Of a stretch of 64,000 nucleotides of DNA, positions 9,901 through 20,229 are shown in pieces (the stretch's first letter is position 1; each line of letters begins with the position of its first letter). Position numbers and translations under genes: made by a program. The DNA lies in the NCBI GenBank assembly GCA_015055605.1, contig SVHV01000002.1:88049-152048 (forward strand), written 5' to 3'. The stretch comes from Clostridiales bacterium. Its GTDB lineage: Bacteria; Bacillota; Clostridia; Christensenellales; UBA1242. The notes beneath the pieces are model-generated. The model was not told where the DNA came from. It saw only the letters and a list, made by a program, of their open reading frames with translations, and ran no database searches.

Positions 9901-12900
9901 TTTTCTACTTGATATTCTGGAACCTCAATAGTACCAACATTTATAACACTAGTTGCTACAATGTCTAGACTATATTTATATCCAGGTTTGTTGAGGTCTA
10001 CACCACCTGCTGGCTCGTAATACTCTCTACCCCATACTATTATGTTATCAAGAACTACTACTGAATTAGCAGAGTCTTCGCCCTCTTCTGCAACATTAGT
10101 TGCTCTTAGAGTTAACTTGTATGCATTTGCTAGTGGCACATGCTTCCATACAAACATACCAGCAGTGTCATTCTGACCCAACCAGTAGTCCATACTAGCT
10201 GTTGTGCTTGAACCATTATCAAATGTAACAGTTTGTGCAAGTTGTCTAGTAGCACTAGTTGTACCTAACTTGTAAGCATATACTATATCTGAGATAGGAC
10301 TATCAACAATACCTCTACCGTCACCGATTTCTTGTTTGTAGATAGCATATCCACCTGTACCAAATGATGGATTGTCAGTAAGTGTATATTGATTTGCTCT
10401 TGAACCTTCTTGAGCACTTAGGTCGATAACCTTAATTCTCTTTTGATACTCAAGTAGATTAGAGTTTGCATCTTCTATTAATTCTAATTTTCTAGCAGGA
10501 GTAATGCCGTCAAATGCGATATCTGGATGAACTCCGTCTAAGTATCTAAGTTTAGCAAGTTCTTCTTTTGTATACTCTTCGTTTTTCCACCTATTTCTAT
10601 TTAGATAGAAGCCTCCAATATGTAATCCTTCGTCCTCTACTAATTCGCCATCTAAGATATTAAGTGGACCATAAATCTTAAGTTTACTACTAGTAGAATT
10701 TTGACTATAATTCCATGTGATTTGACCATTAGTAACAGCTGGTTTATCTGTTGTAAGAATAGTCATTGTATCACTGAACATATAAGTATTACTATTTAAG
10801 AAATTGATTCCTGTATGATCAGGGTCTGTACTGTCTACAGTACCATTAGCAAGGATAAATAATCTATAAACTGTATCTAGAGCAACTCTATTAGACTCAT
10901 CATCATAGAAGAGTTCTTTGATATCTCTAGAATATTTATAATCGTCATAGATATTAGGATCTCTCTCACCACCTGGAACTACATTACCTTCTCCATCAAC
11001 TTCGTTCTCAAGGTTGCCTACTGTAACTGCTACAGTATTTCTAGTTTCGCTATCTTTTGTAACTGCTCTTAGAGTATAGTCTTTGTGATAAGTCATTGTG
11101 TTTGTACCGTCATCAGAATTGATAACTGATAATTCCCATAATGCCTTACCATTAGCGATATCGTTTCTAGAAGTAACAGTTTCGTACATTTGGTTACCCT
11201 CGCCATCTAGCATAGGAGCACCAAACTCGTCTACAAGTGGAATTTCAACTGATACAGAATCATACCAACTCTTAGGAGTAGTTAATTTGTATGCTGAGAT
11301 TGTGCCAGTCTTTGCACCATCTAAGACTACTGTTGAATCTCCTACTGGATTTACATAAATCTCATAGTAACCAGCATTGTATGTAATACCTGCTGAGTTA
11401 GTAATAGTTGTAACAATTTCGTCTGAATCTGCACTGAAGTCAGTTTCAATAGAAACATCATATACAAATTCAATCATTGAGCCTGTTCTATAGTCAGTAA
11501 CAACCTCGCCACTGCTATTTAGAACAGATGCTGCTGTTGGGCAATCTTGAGTATTAACGCCGTTAATATTTAGGTTAACCATATAGAAATGCTCCATAGG
11601 AACAGCACCATAAGTTTCACTATATACTGACTCGCCTTTGATTGCCATATCTATAATATAACTGATAAGTTCGTTTGCAACTAGAGATGTGCCTTCTGGT
11701 AGAGTTACTCTATCCATATAAGCATTAATCTCATCATAAGACACTGTCCAAGAAAGCATACCATTTTTGATTTTGTAGTTGCCTAATTGACCTGGTCTAT
11801 AAACTGCGATTGTATCTATATGAGTTGTATCTGCGTGGTCTGATACAATACCTAATTTAGGGTCTGTAACTGCTGTTACTTTTACATCCCAGTAACCATA
11901 ACCCAATCTATCCACAAGGATATCAGAAAGTGCGCCAACATTTAAGTCTAATTCTGTACCGCTCTTGTATGTTTCATAAGACTCAAGAGCAACATTTGTA
12001 AACCTTACTCTATATGTATAAGCAGATGGGATTCCAGACCATGTAATTTTACCATTACTGATTTCTGGAGCAGTATTGTTTGAAATATATGTAATTTTTG
12101 CAGTTTCTACTATCTCTGACATATCAGAATTAAGTAGTCCAAATACTGCACTTGTATTTCCTAATGCCTGCATTCTGATTGCATAATCACCAGCAGGGAT
12201 ATTTGCAGATAATTCAAAGTATTGTTTTTCTGAAGACTGGAATGGGGTTACTGCTTGATAAAGGTCAACACCATCAGCAGTGAAGTAGTTAACTTGTAGG
12301 TTAACTGTTTCGCTATTTGGATTTTCCCAGTACAATGCTGGAGCTCCGATATAAACGATTGTTCCATCTTCTCTCTCAATAGTATCTGTTCTACTGATAT
12401 TTAAGTTTGTAACTGGTTTTAGTTTCTTGAATGAGAAAGTATTTGACCATTTACTATTTAGAGCACCTGACATCTTAGCCATTACTCTAATCTTATAAAC
12501 CTCATCGGTAATAAATGTAAATGAAGTAGCAGGTGCTAGTGCTAGAGTTTCCTCTGTACCACCCTCTGACTCTCCTGCACCAGGAGCTGGCTCTTCCTCT
12601 TCTTTTACTGTTAAGTTAGAAACACCTTGGGCATTATTTGTGATTACTGAAGGGATAGCAGGTGCTTCACCATCAATTACATAATCAAATGTTGCTACAA
12701 CTTGATTAGACGCGTCTAAGATTTCTACAGAGTATTTCTCTGCGCTCTCTACAGTTACCCATGACAACTCACCAGCCTCTGACTTGATAGCAGATGTTGT
12801 TGCAAGTTTGTCAAATGTGTATGTATCAGAAACTTCTGAATCAATGATACTACCACCGTTACCAGTGAATTTAATATTTGTACCATATACAGCCTCTGCG

Positions 12901-15900
12901 TCATATCCTGCGATACCTAGAGTAGCAATATCGATAACATATTTACCATTCTCTGTAGTAACTGCACTGTACTCACTGAATGCAATTGTTGTAGTATATG
13001 TAGCATAAGTTGTATCTACCTCGTAGCCTTCGCCCTCTGGAACTTCTTTTAGTCTAGAGATATTGATAATTACACTAGTTGGCTCGTTATTTGGAGTAAC
13101 AGCATAAGCACCATACTCGATAACACCAGCATCTCCAACCACAACTGTAACCTCATTATGAAGTTTAGTTACTGTTGTACTAGCAGTATTACTGTTGATA
13201 TAGCCTGTAGTTGTAATAGTTGCTCTAATCTTGTATGAATATTGACCAGGAGCAGTAATTGTCTCTGGCTTGAATTTGAATATACCACCAGTATAACTAA
13301 ACACACTAGCATCAGCTGGAGTATCACCACCTGTTAGAGTACCACCGTCATCAACTAGTACATAACAGATATAATTAGAACCGTCTTTTGTTACTTTTAA
13401 TGTTTGTTTATTATTGCCATCTAATACGATTTCGTAATTAGTAGCATAGAAACCTGTACCTTCTACTGGTTTCCATTGTAGGTAATCACCTACTTTCTCA
13501 AAGTCTTTTACGGCCTCGATTTTATTCATAGTGTATGTACCAGATAGGTCACTATCGATACAACCTGTTGAAAGAACTTTAATTGCGATATCTCTCTCTC
13601 CACTAGTGATACCAAATAACTCAATGATATATTTACCTTCTGAGATTGTTTGTGTATAAGAACTAGTAGATATTAGCGCTGGGTCGCCTGCGCCAACTGT
13701 ATATAATTGGATTGTTACTTCTTTGTCAGAAGAATAAGCAAATTCAAGTAAACCTTGATTTGTTGTAATTGTTGCAGAATCTACTGTAGGTATTTTAGTT
13801 AGATATGAGATACTACCAGCATCTTTTAGAATTACACCAGTAGATACAAATTCAACTGCAGGAACAATACGAATCTCGTACTCTCCCGCACTAACTGAAG
13901 CAAAACTAAAATATTTTTCAGCAGTATTATCTAATGAAATAATATCGTCAGTAGCAACTACTGTAAATGTAGAATCTGTCTTTAATTTGTAATCAACTGT
14001 ATATGTTGCACCAGGAATATCTTTCCATACAACACTTGTGCCTCTAGCACTTGCTTGTAATTTACCGTCAGCAACTGTTACTTGTGTAACTGGATTGTTT
14101 ACAACTGCATCACCTGTTGCAGTAGCAGAACTAGTAATGATATATGGAGCAGTCTCTAGTGTACCACTGATAGCAGTATTTGCACCATAAGCAACTACAG
14201 TGAATGTATAAGCACCTAAATTTAGGTCTGCAGGAATCTGATATGATAAGTCACTAGCAGAAGTGAAGTCTACTGAAGAAGCCTCACCACTGAAGATATT
14301 TTGTGAACAAGATAGTGTATATCCTGTAGCATACTCAACAGCATTCCAAAGTATGATAGGCTCTTGTGCTCCTGATGTACCTTTAGTTAGATTAGCTGTT
14401 GTAAGTTTAATAGCATAGAACATTTCACTAGCTTTACCAGCAAACTTAGCAGATACGATTTCTAGAACCTTGATACCTACTGTTTGTCCTTCGTATTTAG
14501 CTAGAATATCAGAAATATCTAATGAATAGATATAATGTTCTTCATCACTATGAGGTGTACCCGTTGATTGTTCTGTGAACTTAGTATCAGCAGTCTTTAG
14601 AACACCGTCTACATAGAATGTTACTTGATAACTAGCATCTATATCTTGAATAGAGCCGTCATCTTCTCTACCTGTAGTCGAAAGCCAACTTAGAACTCCA
14701 CTGGCATCCATTGATAGAGATGTTGGGATAGCAGAACAATCAAATGTAATGCTAGTCTCGATAGAATTAATTCTACCAGTAATACCTGCTTTACCTGTAC
14801 CACCGATAGCATATACTCTAAATGATACTTGTCCTTCGTCACCAACATAGTCAAGGATTTTGCCAGGCTTGTTGCTTGACTCTAGGTTAGCAAGGTTGAT
14901 AACAACCTCTGAGCCATTGATGTCACCTGTAGTTTCTACAGAATAAACATCTCCACTGTCACTCTCAAGAATAACAACATATTTATTACTAACGCTCTCA
15001 AATCTTAGACTATTTGAGCCTTGTAATTGAATAGTTTGGATAGATTTTACTCTAGTGAAATTGATAACTGATGTACTAGGAGAAGAAATAACATTTGAGC
15101 CTGTACCATTGTCATTAGCAACGATTGTGTATGAGAAACTACCCTCTGACTCAAGGTACTCATCTAACCTCTGTACTGGAATATCTAGAGGTGCTCTATT
15201 GTCTGCTTTTGATAGAATTACTCTAGCAACATCAAATATATTGAATGACCTATAACCACTACCATCTGCAGTTGTTACTGGTACAATAAATTCTCCGTTA
15301 ACACTCTCATTTAGGTCAGCACCTTCTGCTAAAGAAACAGAGTTTGTATTTCCCTTAGTTAGAGTGATTGTATATCTCTTAATCTCTGATGTTGGGTCAG
15401 ATGGGTCAGCAAATACTGTCTTAAATTTAACTGTACCATCTGCTGCAATCTCTGTAGTCTCAGGAGCATTAAGTACCTGGAAGTAAGAGATAGGGTTATT
15501 AGAAATCACACCAGTTAGAGTCTTTGCAGATGCATTGAATTGACCGATTAGTCTAGCATAAATCTTGTACTGTCCAGGAGCAAGACCTGCATCTGTGATT
15601 CTGTATGAAGTGTTTTCTACTAATACTTTTTCAGAAGGCTCTGCTGGATTCATATTTACAAAGTAGAATTCTACACAACCAGCACCCTCTGTAACAATTG
15701 AAATAATATTATTATTGATAGACCATGTTGCTACATCTAGTCCGTCAATACCTGTTTCTGTGATACCTGTGTTAGTATCAAGTGATGGATTATATACTTT
15801 ACCTAATTGATGATATGCAAAGTTTGTCCACTCACTAACAATAGTTGTTGATGCATTACCAATTAATCTAACAAATACGACATTATTTGCTCCACCGATT

Positions 15901-17297
15901 AGGTCAACTGCTGAATCTGCAGTGATATACACTGTTACACCTGTAGAACCTACAGTTGTGTTACCAGTGAATGATGGCTCAATCTCATCAATATATCTAT
16001 AGTCTGATGGGTTTACATCTCTAGATAATACAAAGTATTGATATTTAACTGTGTCTGCAGCTGTAATACCATTACCGTCTTTACCTAATAATTTTAGTCT
16101 AGAACTAGTATTAACTGCATTAAATACTGTGCCTCCGATAGTCACATTGTCTACTGTCACATTCTCTAGAGAAATCTCTGGAGTAGTCAATCTCTTGATT
16201 GTGATAGTTGAACTAGCAACTGATGGATAGTATCTAATATTATTAATCTCTGAATATCCTTTAGCCTCTGTATAGTCGCCTGTTGGATAAGAAATAACTT
16301 TGATTGTATAAGTATCTCTATTACCAAAGACACTATAGTTAATCTTGTGTTCTGTACCACCCATTTTGTTAATAGGTGTGCCTGTAGGGTACCATGGTGA
16401 TTCTGTCTTGTAATCATCTACACCCTCACAATATATATTGCTCTTCGCAGAGAATAAAGGTGATGTGAATGAGATTGTACCGTTGCTATTGCTAAGGTCT
16501 GTTGTTGCAGGAATATGGTGGAAGAAGAAGTCTGAACTCTCTTCACCAGTCTTTGCATCATAGTCATTGCCAACTGCTGCTGCTTTGATAGCATAAGTCT
16601 TACCTTTCTCTAATCCAGTATATTGATTAGATACAACCTCTTCTGTACGAGTAGTAGCAGGGTCAATATATGCAATACCTTTAGTATCGTACTTATACTC
16701 AGATACTGTTACTCTATATGCAACTAGACCTTTTGCTTTACCATCAACAAGAGTAGCGTCTTTTAACTGACCGTTTAGAAGAACCTTAGTTACATGATCC
16801 CAAATAACAGTACCAGTCGCTGGATTATACTCAAAGCCTGAAGGTGCATCAAGAGCAGGAAGTTTACCTCTCTCCTCTGAAACCTTAACTAGAGCATTTA
16901 CCTTTTTACCAGTTGCTTTGGTTGTAAATGTAATAGTTGTCTCTCCCTTATTACTTGCAGTAAAAGTAATCGACTCTGTTGCCGATTTTGAATAAGAAAA
17001 AGTTGATGATGATAGTATTCCACTATTATCACTAAACTCCCAGTCTACCTGTGTGGTTGTAACATTCGCTGGGGCTAGTGTATACTCGATAGTGAATCTA
17101 TCATTCTTATAACACCTGATAGTCAGGTCGCCACTCTCCTCATTTTTGCTACAATCAACTGTGTCTGTGGTACATCTGATACTGATACCAGTCTCGTATA
17201 CCTGTGTGATAGTCGCATCTGTACAAGAACATGCAGTAATAAATACTGATGCTAGTAACATAAATAATGCTGACAATAATGTTTTTACCTTTCTCAT
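6936..17297 (-). CDS. Giant (3453 aa) lipoprotein with many FN3-like repeats and a C-terminal GLUG-like domain
   Basis: One uninterrupted ORF; lipobox LLASVFITAC; recurrent FN3-like modules (xISWxxVxxAxxYxVxx); C-terminal NNNGVIKDVKF / GGIVGAVMSSDVTIDMCYS GLUG-like motifs. Confidence 0.8.
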   Translation of the reverse strand: MRKVKTLLSALFMLLASVFITACSCTDATITQVYETGISIRCTTDTVDCSKNEESGDLTIRCYKNDRFTIEYTLAPANVTTTQVDWEFSDNSGILSSSTFSYSKSATESITFTASNKGETTITFTTKATGKKVNALVKVSEERGKLPALDAPSGFEYNPATGTVIWDHVTKVLLNGQLKDATLVDGKAKGLVAYRVTVSEYKYDTKGIAYIDPATTRTEEVVSNQYTGLEKGKTYAIKAAAVGNDYDAKTGEESSDFFFHHIPATTDLSNSNGTISFTSPLFSAKSNIYCEGVDDYKTESPWYPTGTPINKMGGTEHKINYSVFGNRDTYTIKVISYPTGDYTEAKGYSEINNIRYYPSVASSTITIKRLTTPEISLENVTVDNVTIGGTVFNAVNTSSRLKLLGKDGNGITAADTVKYQYFVLSRDVNPSDYRYIDEIEPSFTGNTTVGSTGVTVYITADSAVDLIGGANNVVFVRLIGNASTTIVSEWTNFAYHQLGKVYNPSLDTNTGITETGIDGLDVATWSINNNIISIVTEGAGCVEFYFVNMNPAEPSEKVLVENTSYRITDAGLAPGQYKIYARLIGQFNASAKTLTGVISNNPISYFQVLNAPETTEIAADGTVKFKTVFADPSDPTSEIKRYTITLTKGNTNSVSLAEGADLNESVNGEFIVPVTTADGSGYRSFNIFDVARVILSKADNRAPLDIPVQRLDEYLESEGSFSYTIVANDNGTGSNVISSPSTSVINFTRVKSIQTIQLQGSNSLRFESVSNKYVVILESDSGDVYSVETTGDINGSEVVINLANLESSNKPGKILDYVGDEGQVSFRVYAIGGTGKAGITGRINSIETSITFDCSAIPTSLSMDASGVLSWLSTTGREDDGSIQDIDASYQVTFYVDGVLKTADTKFTEQSTGTPHSDEEHYIYSLDISDILAKYEGQTVGIKVLEIVSAKFAGKASEMFYAIKLTTANLTKGTSGAQEPIILWNAVEYATGYTLSCSQNIFSGEASSVDFTSASDLSYQIPADLNLGAYTFTVVAYGANTAISGTLETAPYIITSSATATGDAVVNNPVTQVTVADGKLQASARGTSVVWKDIPGATYTVDYKLKTDSTFTVVATDDIISLDNTAEKYFSFASVSAGEYEIRIVPAVEFVSTGVILKDAGSISYLTKIPTVDSATITTNQGLLEFAYSSDKEVTIQLYTVGAGDPALISTSSYTQTISEGKYIIELFGITSGERDIAIKVLSTGCIDSDLSGTYTMNKIEAVKDFEKVGDYLQWKPVEGTGFYATNYEIVLDGNNKQTLKVTKDGSNYICYVLVDDGGTLTGGDTPADASVFSYTGGIFKFKPETITAPGQYSYKIRATITTTGYINSNTASTTVTKLHNEVTVVVGDAGVIEYGAYAVTPNNEPTSVIINISRLKEVPEGEGYEVDTTYATYTTTIAFSEYSAVTTENGKYVIDIATLGIAGYDAEAVYGTNIKFTGNGGSIIDSEVSDTYTFDKLATTSAIKSEAGELSWVTVESAEKYSVEILDASNQVVATFDYVIDGEAPAIPSVITNNAQGVSNLTVKEEEEPAPGAGESEGGTEETLALAPATSFTFITDEVYKIRVMAKMSGALNSKWSNTFSFKKLKPVTNLNISRTDTIEREDGTIVYIGAPALYWENPNSETVNLQVNYFTADGVDLYQAVTPFQSSEKQYFELSANIPAGDYAIRMQALGNTSAVFGLLNSDMSEIVETAKITYISNNTAPEISNGKITWSGIPSAYTYRVRFTNVALESYETYKSGTELDLNVGALSDILVDRLGYGYWDVKVTAVTDPKLGIVSDHADTTHIDTIAVYRPGQLGNYKIKNGMLSWTVSYDEINAYMDRVTLPEGTSLVANELISYIIDMAIKGESVYSETYGAVPMEHFYMVNLNINGVNTQDCPTAASVLNSSGEVVTDYRTGSMIEFVYDVSIETDFSADSDEIVTTITNSAGITYNAGYYEIYVNPVGDSTVVLDGAKTGTISAYKLTTPKSWYDSVSVEIPLVDEFGAPMLDGEGNQMYETVTSRNDIANGKALWELSVINSDDGTNTMTYHKDYTLRAVTKDSETRNTVAVTVGNLENEVDGEGNVVPGGERDPNIYDDYKYSRDIKELFYDDESNRVALDTVYRLFILANGTVDSTDPDHTGINFLNSNTYMFSDTMTILTTDKPAVTNGQITWNYSQNSTSSKLKIYGPLNILDGELVEDEGLHIGGFYLNRNRWKNEEYTKEELAKLRYLDGVHPDIAFDGITPARKLELIEDANSNLLEYQKRIKVIDLSAQEGSRANQYTLTDNPSFGTGGYAIYKQEIGDGRGIVDSPISDIVYAYKLGTTSATRQLAQTVTFDNGSSTTASMDYWLGQNDTAGMFVWKHVPLANAYKLTLRATNVAEEGEDSANSVVVLDNIIVWGREYYEPAGGVDLNKPGYKYSLDIVATSVINVGTIEVPEYQVENGFFDSNMVDTTKANTVYNPTDAADTKMIISGRYFRLDIPTNIVVNDRGQISWNDGTIYVGTVNNYALSYQFSGTHSSDATDDNTPQIDILDSVLGSISIRVKAIAVADSGYINSSYSNSASVTKIAPPVPRVTDGIFEWSTAGDVQASQSVTASILTIDGTTVPLKDNTVLSYPYFTDITLDNQSKYSVATDTTTFPAGNHTITIMYKGTEGSSDDVANLGKQFYLASELRTYYVNKLSAPTLKNVINTNANEENRISWTWDDSAVAYRLKFFVDGTTHIYTIIKEESGKGTIKIINPNVAGEAVIYDLNWDSNDYFETDGAETRFKLNTLLQSLDNANANDGLQIFAFAQAIGNLQTSTYNGVTGLWETTTKPNPSNPAEDIEIGSVDTYRALLSSSYSDRLVISIPSSPTNAQYDSETGTLTWSMTNVDDIYTGYNIILNVEYQVNAVSEADKNSWVKSAHKAGAVNVAAANFAAANTNADFDADYLYYDEIKERVVVYYLPTASTEYVVYVRDTILVNAYRSGAYTMTPTSYKLTSIASNYKFALTATAYDSTEMTSNSYKSSTYVYNVEASFSLFYSGNGSPYLPYIINNETRLNNIRKYTDSYYELMSDIYVEHDWSILENFSGQIDGAGHLIYNVSATSYSDGTATYQSFILNNNGVIKDVKFQINYTATSTAYQYQVAGVVINNMGTLDNVHIVTYYTYNDDDSIKSTDVSSITVTTTTNAGIFVGGLVLDNRGTISNSSVVANITALENGNGATSTAVVGGIARKMSGTGATITNCYFGGDLDKDSKRISGTIKANQIGGIVESIEQSSTVTRCYITEDVEFTVTDKSFTANNGIYRGGRIGGIVGAVMSSDVTIDMCYSLAKIVIDAASSGTKSISIGGIVADCPVVSTTNVRVTNCYTVVRNVYATGSTTNGHYAYAICYTIDRISTSNCYYYVDFSLSNRVTLNAGYGSECDDIPTLSSTMVALGYTATATYPTLG

Positions 17298-17543
17298 TTC
17301 TACACCTTTAGTCTATAAATTTGTAATTTTTTGGATAGTAGAGAATATTCTCCACCATATCCTCATAGCATATTTTAGCATAATTTGTCGCTATTTGAAA
17401 AATGATTTAACTATGTATATTATATTTTTAACAAAAAATATATTATTATTATAATATATACAAATCAAAATCTACTACCCCAAAGCAGAGTTCTTTTAGC
17501 CTAAAAAACACCTACAACTTATGCCAAAGCGATATTTTTTGCA

Positions 17544-17572
17544 TTGACAAAAAGCCTAAAAACAAGTATACT
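17544..17572 (+). promoter_or_regulatory. Sigma-A-type promoter
   Basis: TTGACA-N17-TATACT upstream of the 17602 CDS, which has an AAGGAG RBS. Confidence 0.75.
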
Positions 17573-17601
17573 TTTAGAAACTTGCAAAAAAGGAGAAATC
17601 T

Positions 17602-19419
17602 ATGTCTAAGAAAAAGAAAATTATAATTTCTGCTATTTGTGTATCGGTCATCTTAATCGGTATAATACTAACCGTAATACTCGTTAATCTAAAGAGATTT
17701 AGTCCATACACAAAGAATGAAGTTTCATACAACCGTCATACAACAATGACAGCATCTGGTTATGGTACATCATACCACACCACAAACTCAGCAATGTACC
17801 AAAATGGCACACAGGTTATTCAAGATAATCTAGGTAAATACGGGCTATATTCATGGAAAACTAATGAGGTACTAATAGCATGTGAATATGATTCAATTAC
17901 CTGTGTAAAACACAAGACTGAATCAAACAAATCATACTTTCAGTTAGTAGATAATGATAGACCTAATCAATTAAAACTAGTAGACGAAACAGGTGCTCTT
18001 GTAACATCTCTAACTTATGACGCTACTGAAGCAAAAACCTTTACTCACATCATGAAAAAGAATGTAAAAGTAAAAGAGAGTTGGGGCAACTACGAGGCAT
18101 CTACTAGCAAAAGAAGTGAAGAAGAAAAAGTTTATATCTCATCATACACTTTTCAGAGTGAATATATCGGCGAAGATTATCACTACGAATTATGGAGAGT
18201 AACAACAACAGATGGCGAAACATTCTCTAATATTTACGATATGAAAGAGGATAGAAAACTTATACAAACTATGGGTGTTGAGGCTGGTATGCCTTATGAA
18301 TTAAACAACCCAATGCTATTAGTTTTATCTAACGGAGACATTAGATTCTTCAATGTAAAAACCACTACATCTAATGACGAAATCAAATCTTATACTTACT
18401 CAATCTATGATGTAAATTACAATCTAAAAAATGAAACAACAATCAATGCTTCTACTATCAAAAACGCAACTGCTAGTGGAATCTTAGTTGGAGATAATAT
18501 GCTTATCCAAACCAAAGAGGCTAGCACAGAAAAAGACTTTGACTTCAGCGAAACAACAGTAGACGGCGTACATTATTACAATTACACAACATACAAAATC
18601 AACCTAAAATCAGGAAAATTAAGTCACATTAAGCTTGACTATCTAATCAACGAGGAGTCAACTAAAAAAGCAACTGTACTTAATCAAAACACAACTATCT
18701 TAGATGTAACAGAGATAGAAGACAAGAGATTAGGCAATACAACATTTATAGCAATTAACAATAGATTCCAAATCAAAGAAATCGGCTTTGCTATCGACAA
18801 AATCACTAAAGTAACAGACGATAGATACATTGCCGAAGCAGACAACGGAACTTATGGTAACGACTACAACCTAATTGATGATAACTATAATCTAATCTGT
18901 AATCTAGGAGATATTGATAGTTACTTCACAACTAACGAGAGTATCATCGTTGAAGACAATAGCAAAACATATATCTTAGACATGGACGGTTTAGTTGTAA
19001 AAACTTATGACAGTAGTGATATTATCAATATCTACAACGACACATACTATATGGTAAAAGTTACATCGGTAGATGATGGCCGTACAAAAACTGAGTATTA
19101 TCTAGAAAGATTGTCAGAGAGACAAAGCACTCCTATCTACTCAAAAGTAGATACAGAGCCAGCATACATCTCAGGTAAAGATACTTATGCAAAAGTAGAA
19201 TTATTATATAACGAGAGTTTCTCTCTAGTTATCAAAGTTACTAAAGTAGCAGAGGCTAACTATAAATATGATTTCTATAACTACGATGGCGACCTACTTC
19301 TAACAGTTTCTATGGTGGCAGACACTGCAAAGACTGTTACTCAATATGATTCAACCTCTATCGGCGATGATTATGTAGTAGTATCTTTTGATGGTAAAGG
19401 TTTTGTACTAGACAGATAA
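17602..19419 (+). CDS. Membrane-anchored protein with WG-repeat-like beta-propeller features
   Basis: N-terminal TM; NLGKYGLYSWKTNEVLIACEYDSI resembles a WG/KWG repeat. Confidence 0.5.
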   Translation: MSKKKKIIISAICVSVILIGIILTVILVNLKRFSPYTKNEVSYNRHTTMTASGYGTSYHTTNSAMYQNGTQVIQDNLGKYGLYSWKTNEVLIACEYDSITCVKHKTESNKSYFQLVDNDRPNQLKLVDETGALVTSLTYDATEAKTFTHIMKKNVKVKESWGNYEASTSKRSEEEKVYISSYTFQSEYIGEDYHYELWRVTTTDGETFSNIYDMKEDRKLIQTMGVEAGMPYELNNPMLLVLSNGDIRFFNVKTTTSNDEIKSYTYSIYDVNYNLKNETTINASTIKNATASGILVGDNMLIQTKEASTEKDFDFSETTVDGVHYYNYTTYKINLKSGKLSHIKLDYLINEESTKKATVLNQNTTILDVTEIEDKRLGNTTFIAINNRFQIKEIGFAIDKITKVTDDRYIAEADNGTYGNDYNLIDDNYNLICNLGDIDSYFTTNESIIVEDNSKTYILDMDGLVVKTYDSSDIINIYNDTYYMVKVTSVDDGRTKTEYYLERLSERQSTPIYSKVDTEPAYISGKDTYAKVELLYNESFSLVIKVTKVAEANYKYDFYNYDGDLLLTVSMVADTAKTVTQYDSTSIGDDYVVVSFDGKGFVLDR

Positions 19420-19429
19420 TAAAACAAAA

Positions 19430-19463
19430 AAGAATCGTTTATTTGTAAGCGATTCTTTTTTTT
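19430..19463. terminator. Bidirectional intrinsic terminator
   Basis: AAAAAGAATCG...CGATTCTTTTTTTT between convergent genes. Confidence 0.85.
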
Positions 19464-19470
19464 GTCTCAA

Positions 19471-20076
19471 CTACTCGTCACCACTATTCATATCAATCTG
19501 AATCTCCACAAAGCCCTGAGGAGATAAACAACTAGGGCAAATATCCCACGCCTCCTTGCTAGTGTGTTCAAAACCACAACCACTACACTTCCACTTGACA
19601 GGAGTAGCACTCTTGTAGAGTTTACCCTTTTTGAGCTTATCATACAACTGCTCCAACATTAACCTATGACAATTCTCAACAGTACCAGCAAAGAGAAAAG
19701 CTTTTTCAATTTCGTGATATCCCTCCTCACCTGCAATACGAGCAAACTCAGGATACACAACATCACTCTGAGATGCCTCGACATTCATAGTATGCTCAAT
19801 ACATTCAAGGAGTGTACCTGATGTAAAAGCGTAACCACCACATATCTCCATATTCTCTGTAGGACTATTTGAGTTTTCTGTAATCAAATCGTAGAACCTC
19901 TTTGCATGAGCCATCTCATTTTTTGCATGAGTCTTGAATATTAACTGCATATAATCATACCCCTCACTAAGAGCAGTTTTTGCTAAAAACTGATACTTAG
20001 CACCATCTTGACACTCCCCAGCAAATGCCCTACCTAAATTTTTCTTAGTCTGACTATCATCAAAATCAACCTTCAT
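19471..20076 (-). CDS. rbr: Rubrerythrin
   Basis: Ferritin-like helices plus C-terminal rubredoxin-like CSGC...CPSC. Confidence 0.9.
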   Translation of the reverse strand: MKVDFDDSQTKKNLGRAFAGECQDGAKYQFLAKTALSEGYDYMQLIFKTHAKNEMAHAKRFYDLITENSNSPTENMEICGGYAFTSGTLLECIEHTMNVEASQSDVVYPEFARIAGEEGYHEIEKAFLFAGTVENCHRLMLEQLYDKLKKGKLYKSATPVKWKCSGCGFEHTSKEAWDICPSCLSPQGFVEIQIDMNSGDE

Positions 20077-20170
20077 AATACCTCCACTAAATCTTTTCTA
20101 AAATTAATTTTGTATGACTAATATTTGACAAAGAATAACAAAAGTAAAACTCAAATTTTCAAAAATTTTA

Positions 20171-20198
20171 TTGACAAAATTTTAAAATGGTATATACT
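20171..20198 (+). promoter_or_regulatory. Sigma-A-type promoter for the serS T-box transcript
   Basis: TTGACA-N16-TATACT upstream of the T-box leader. Confidence 0.7.
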
Positions 20199-20229
20199 AA
20201 ATGTAAGATTTTTTTGAAATCGAAATTAA

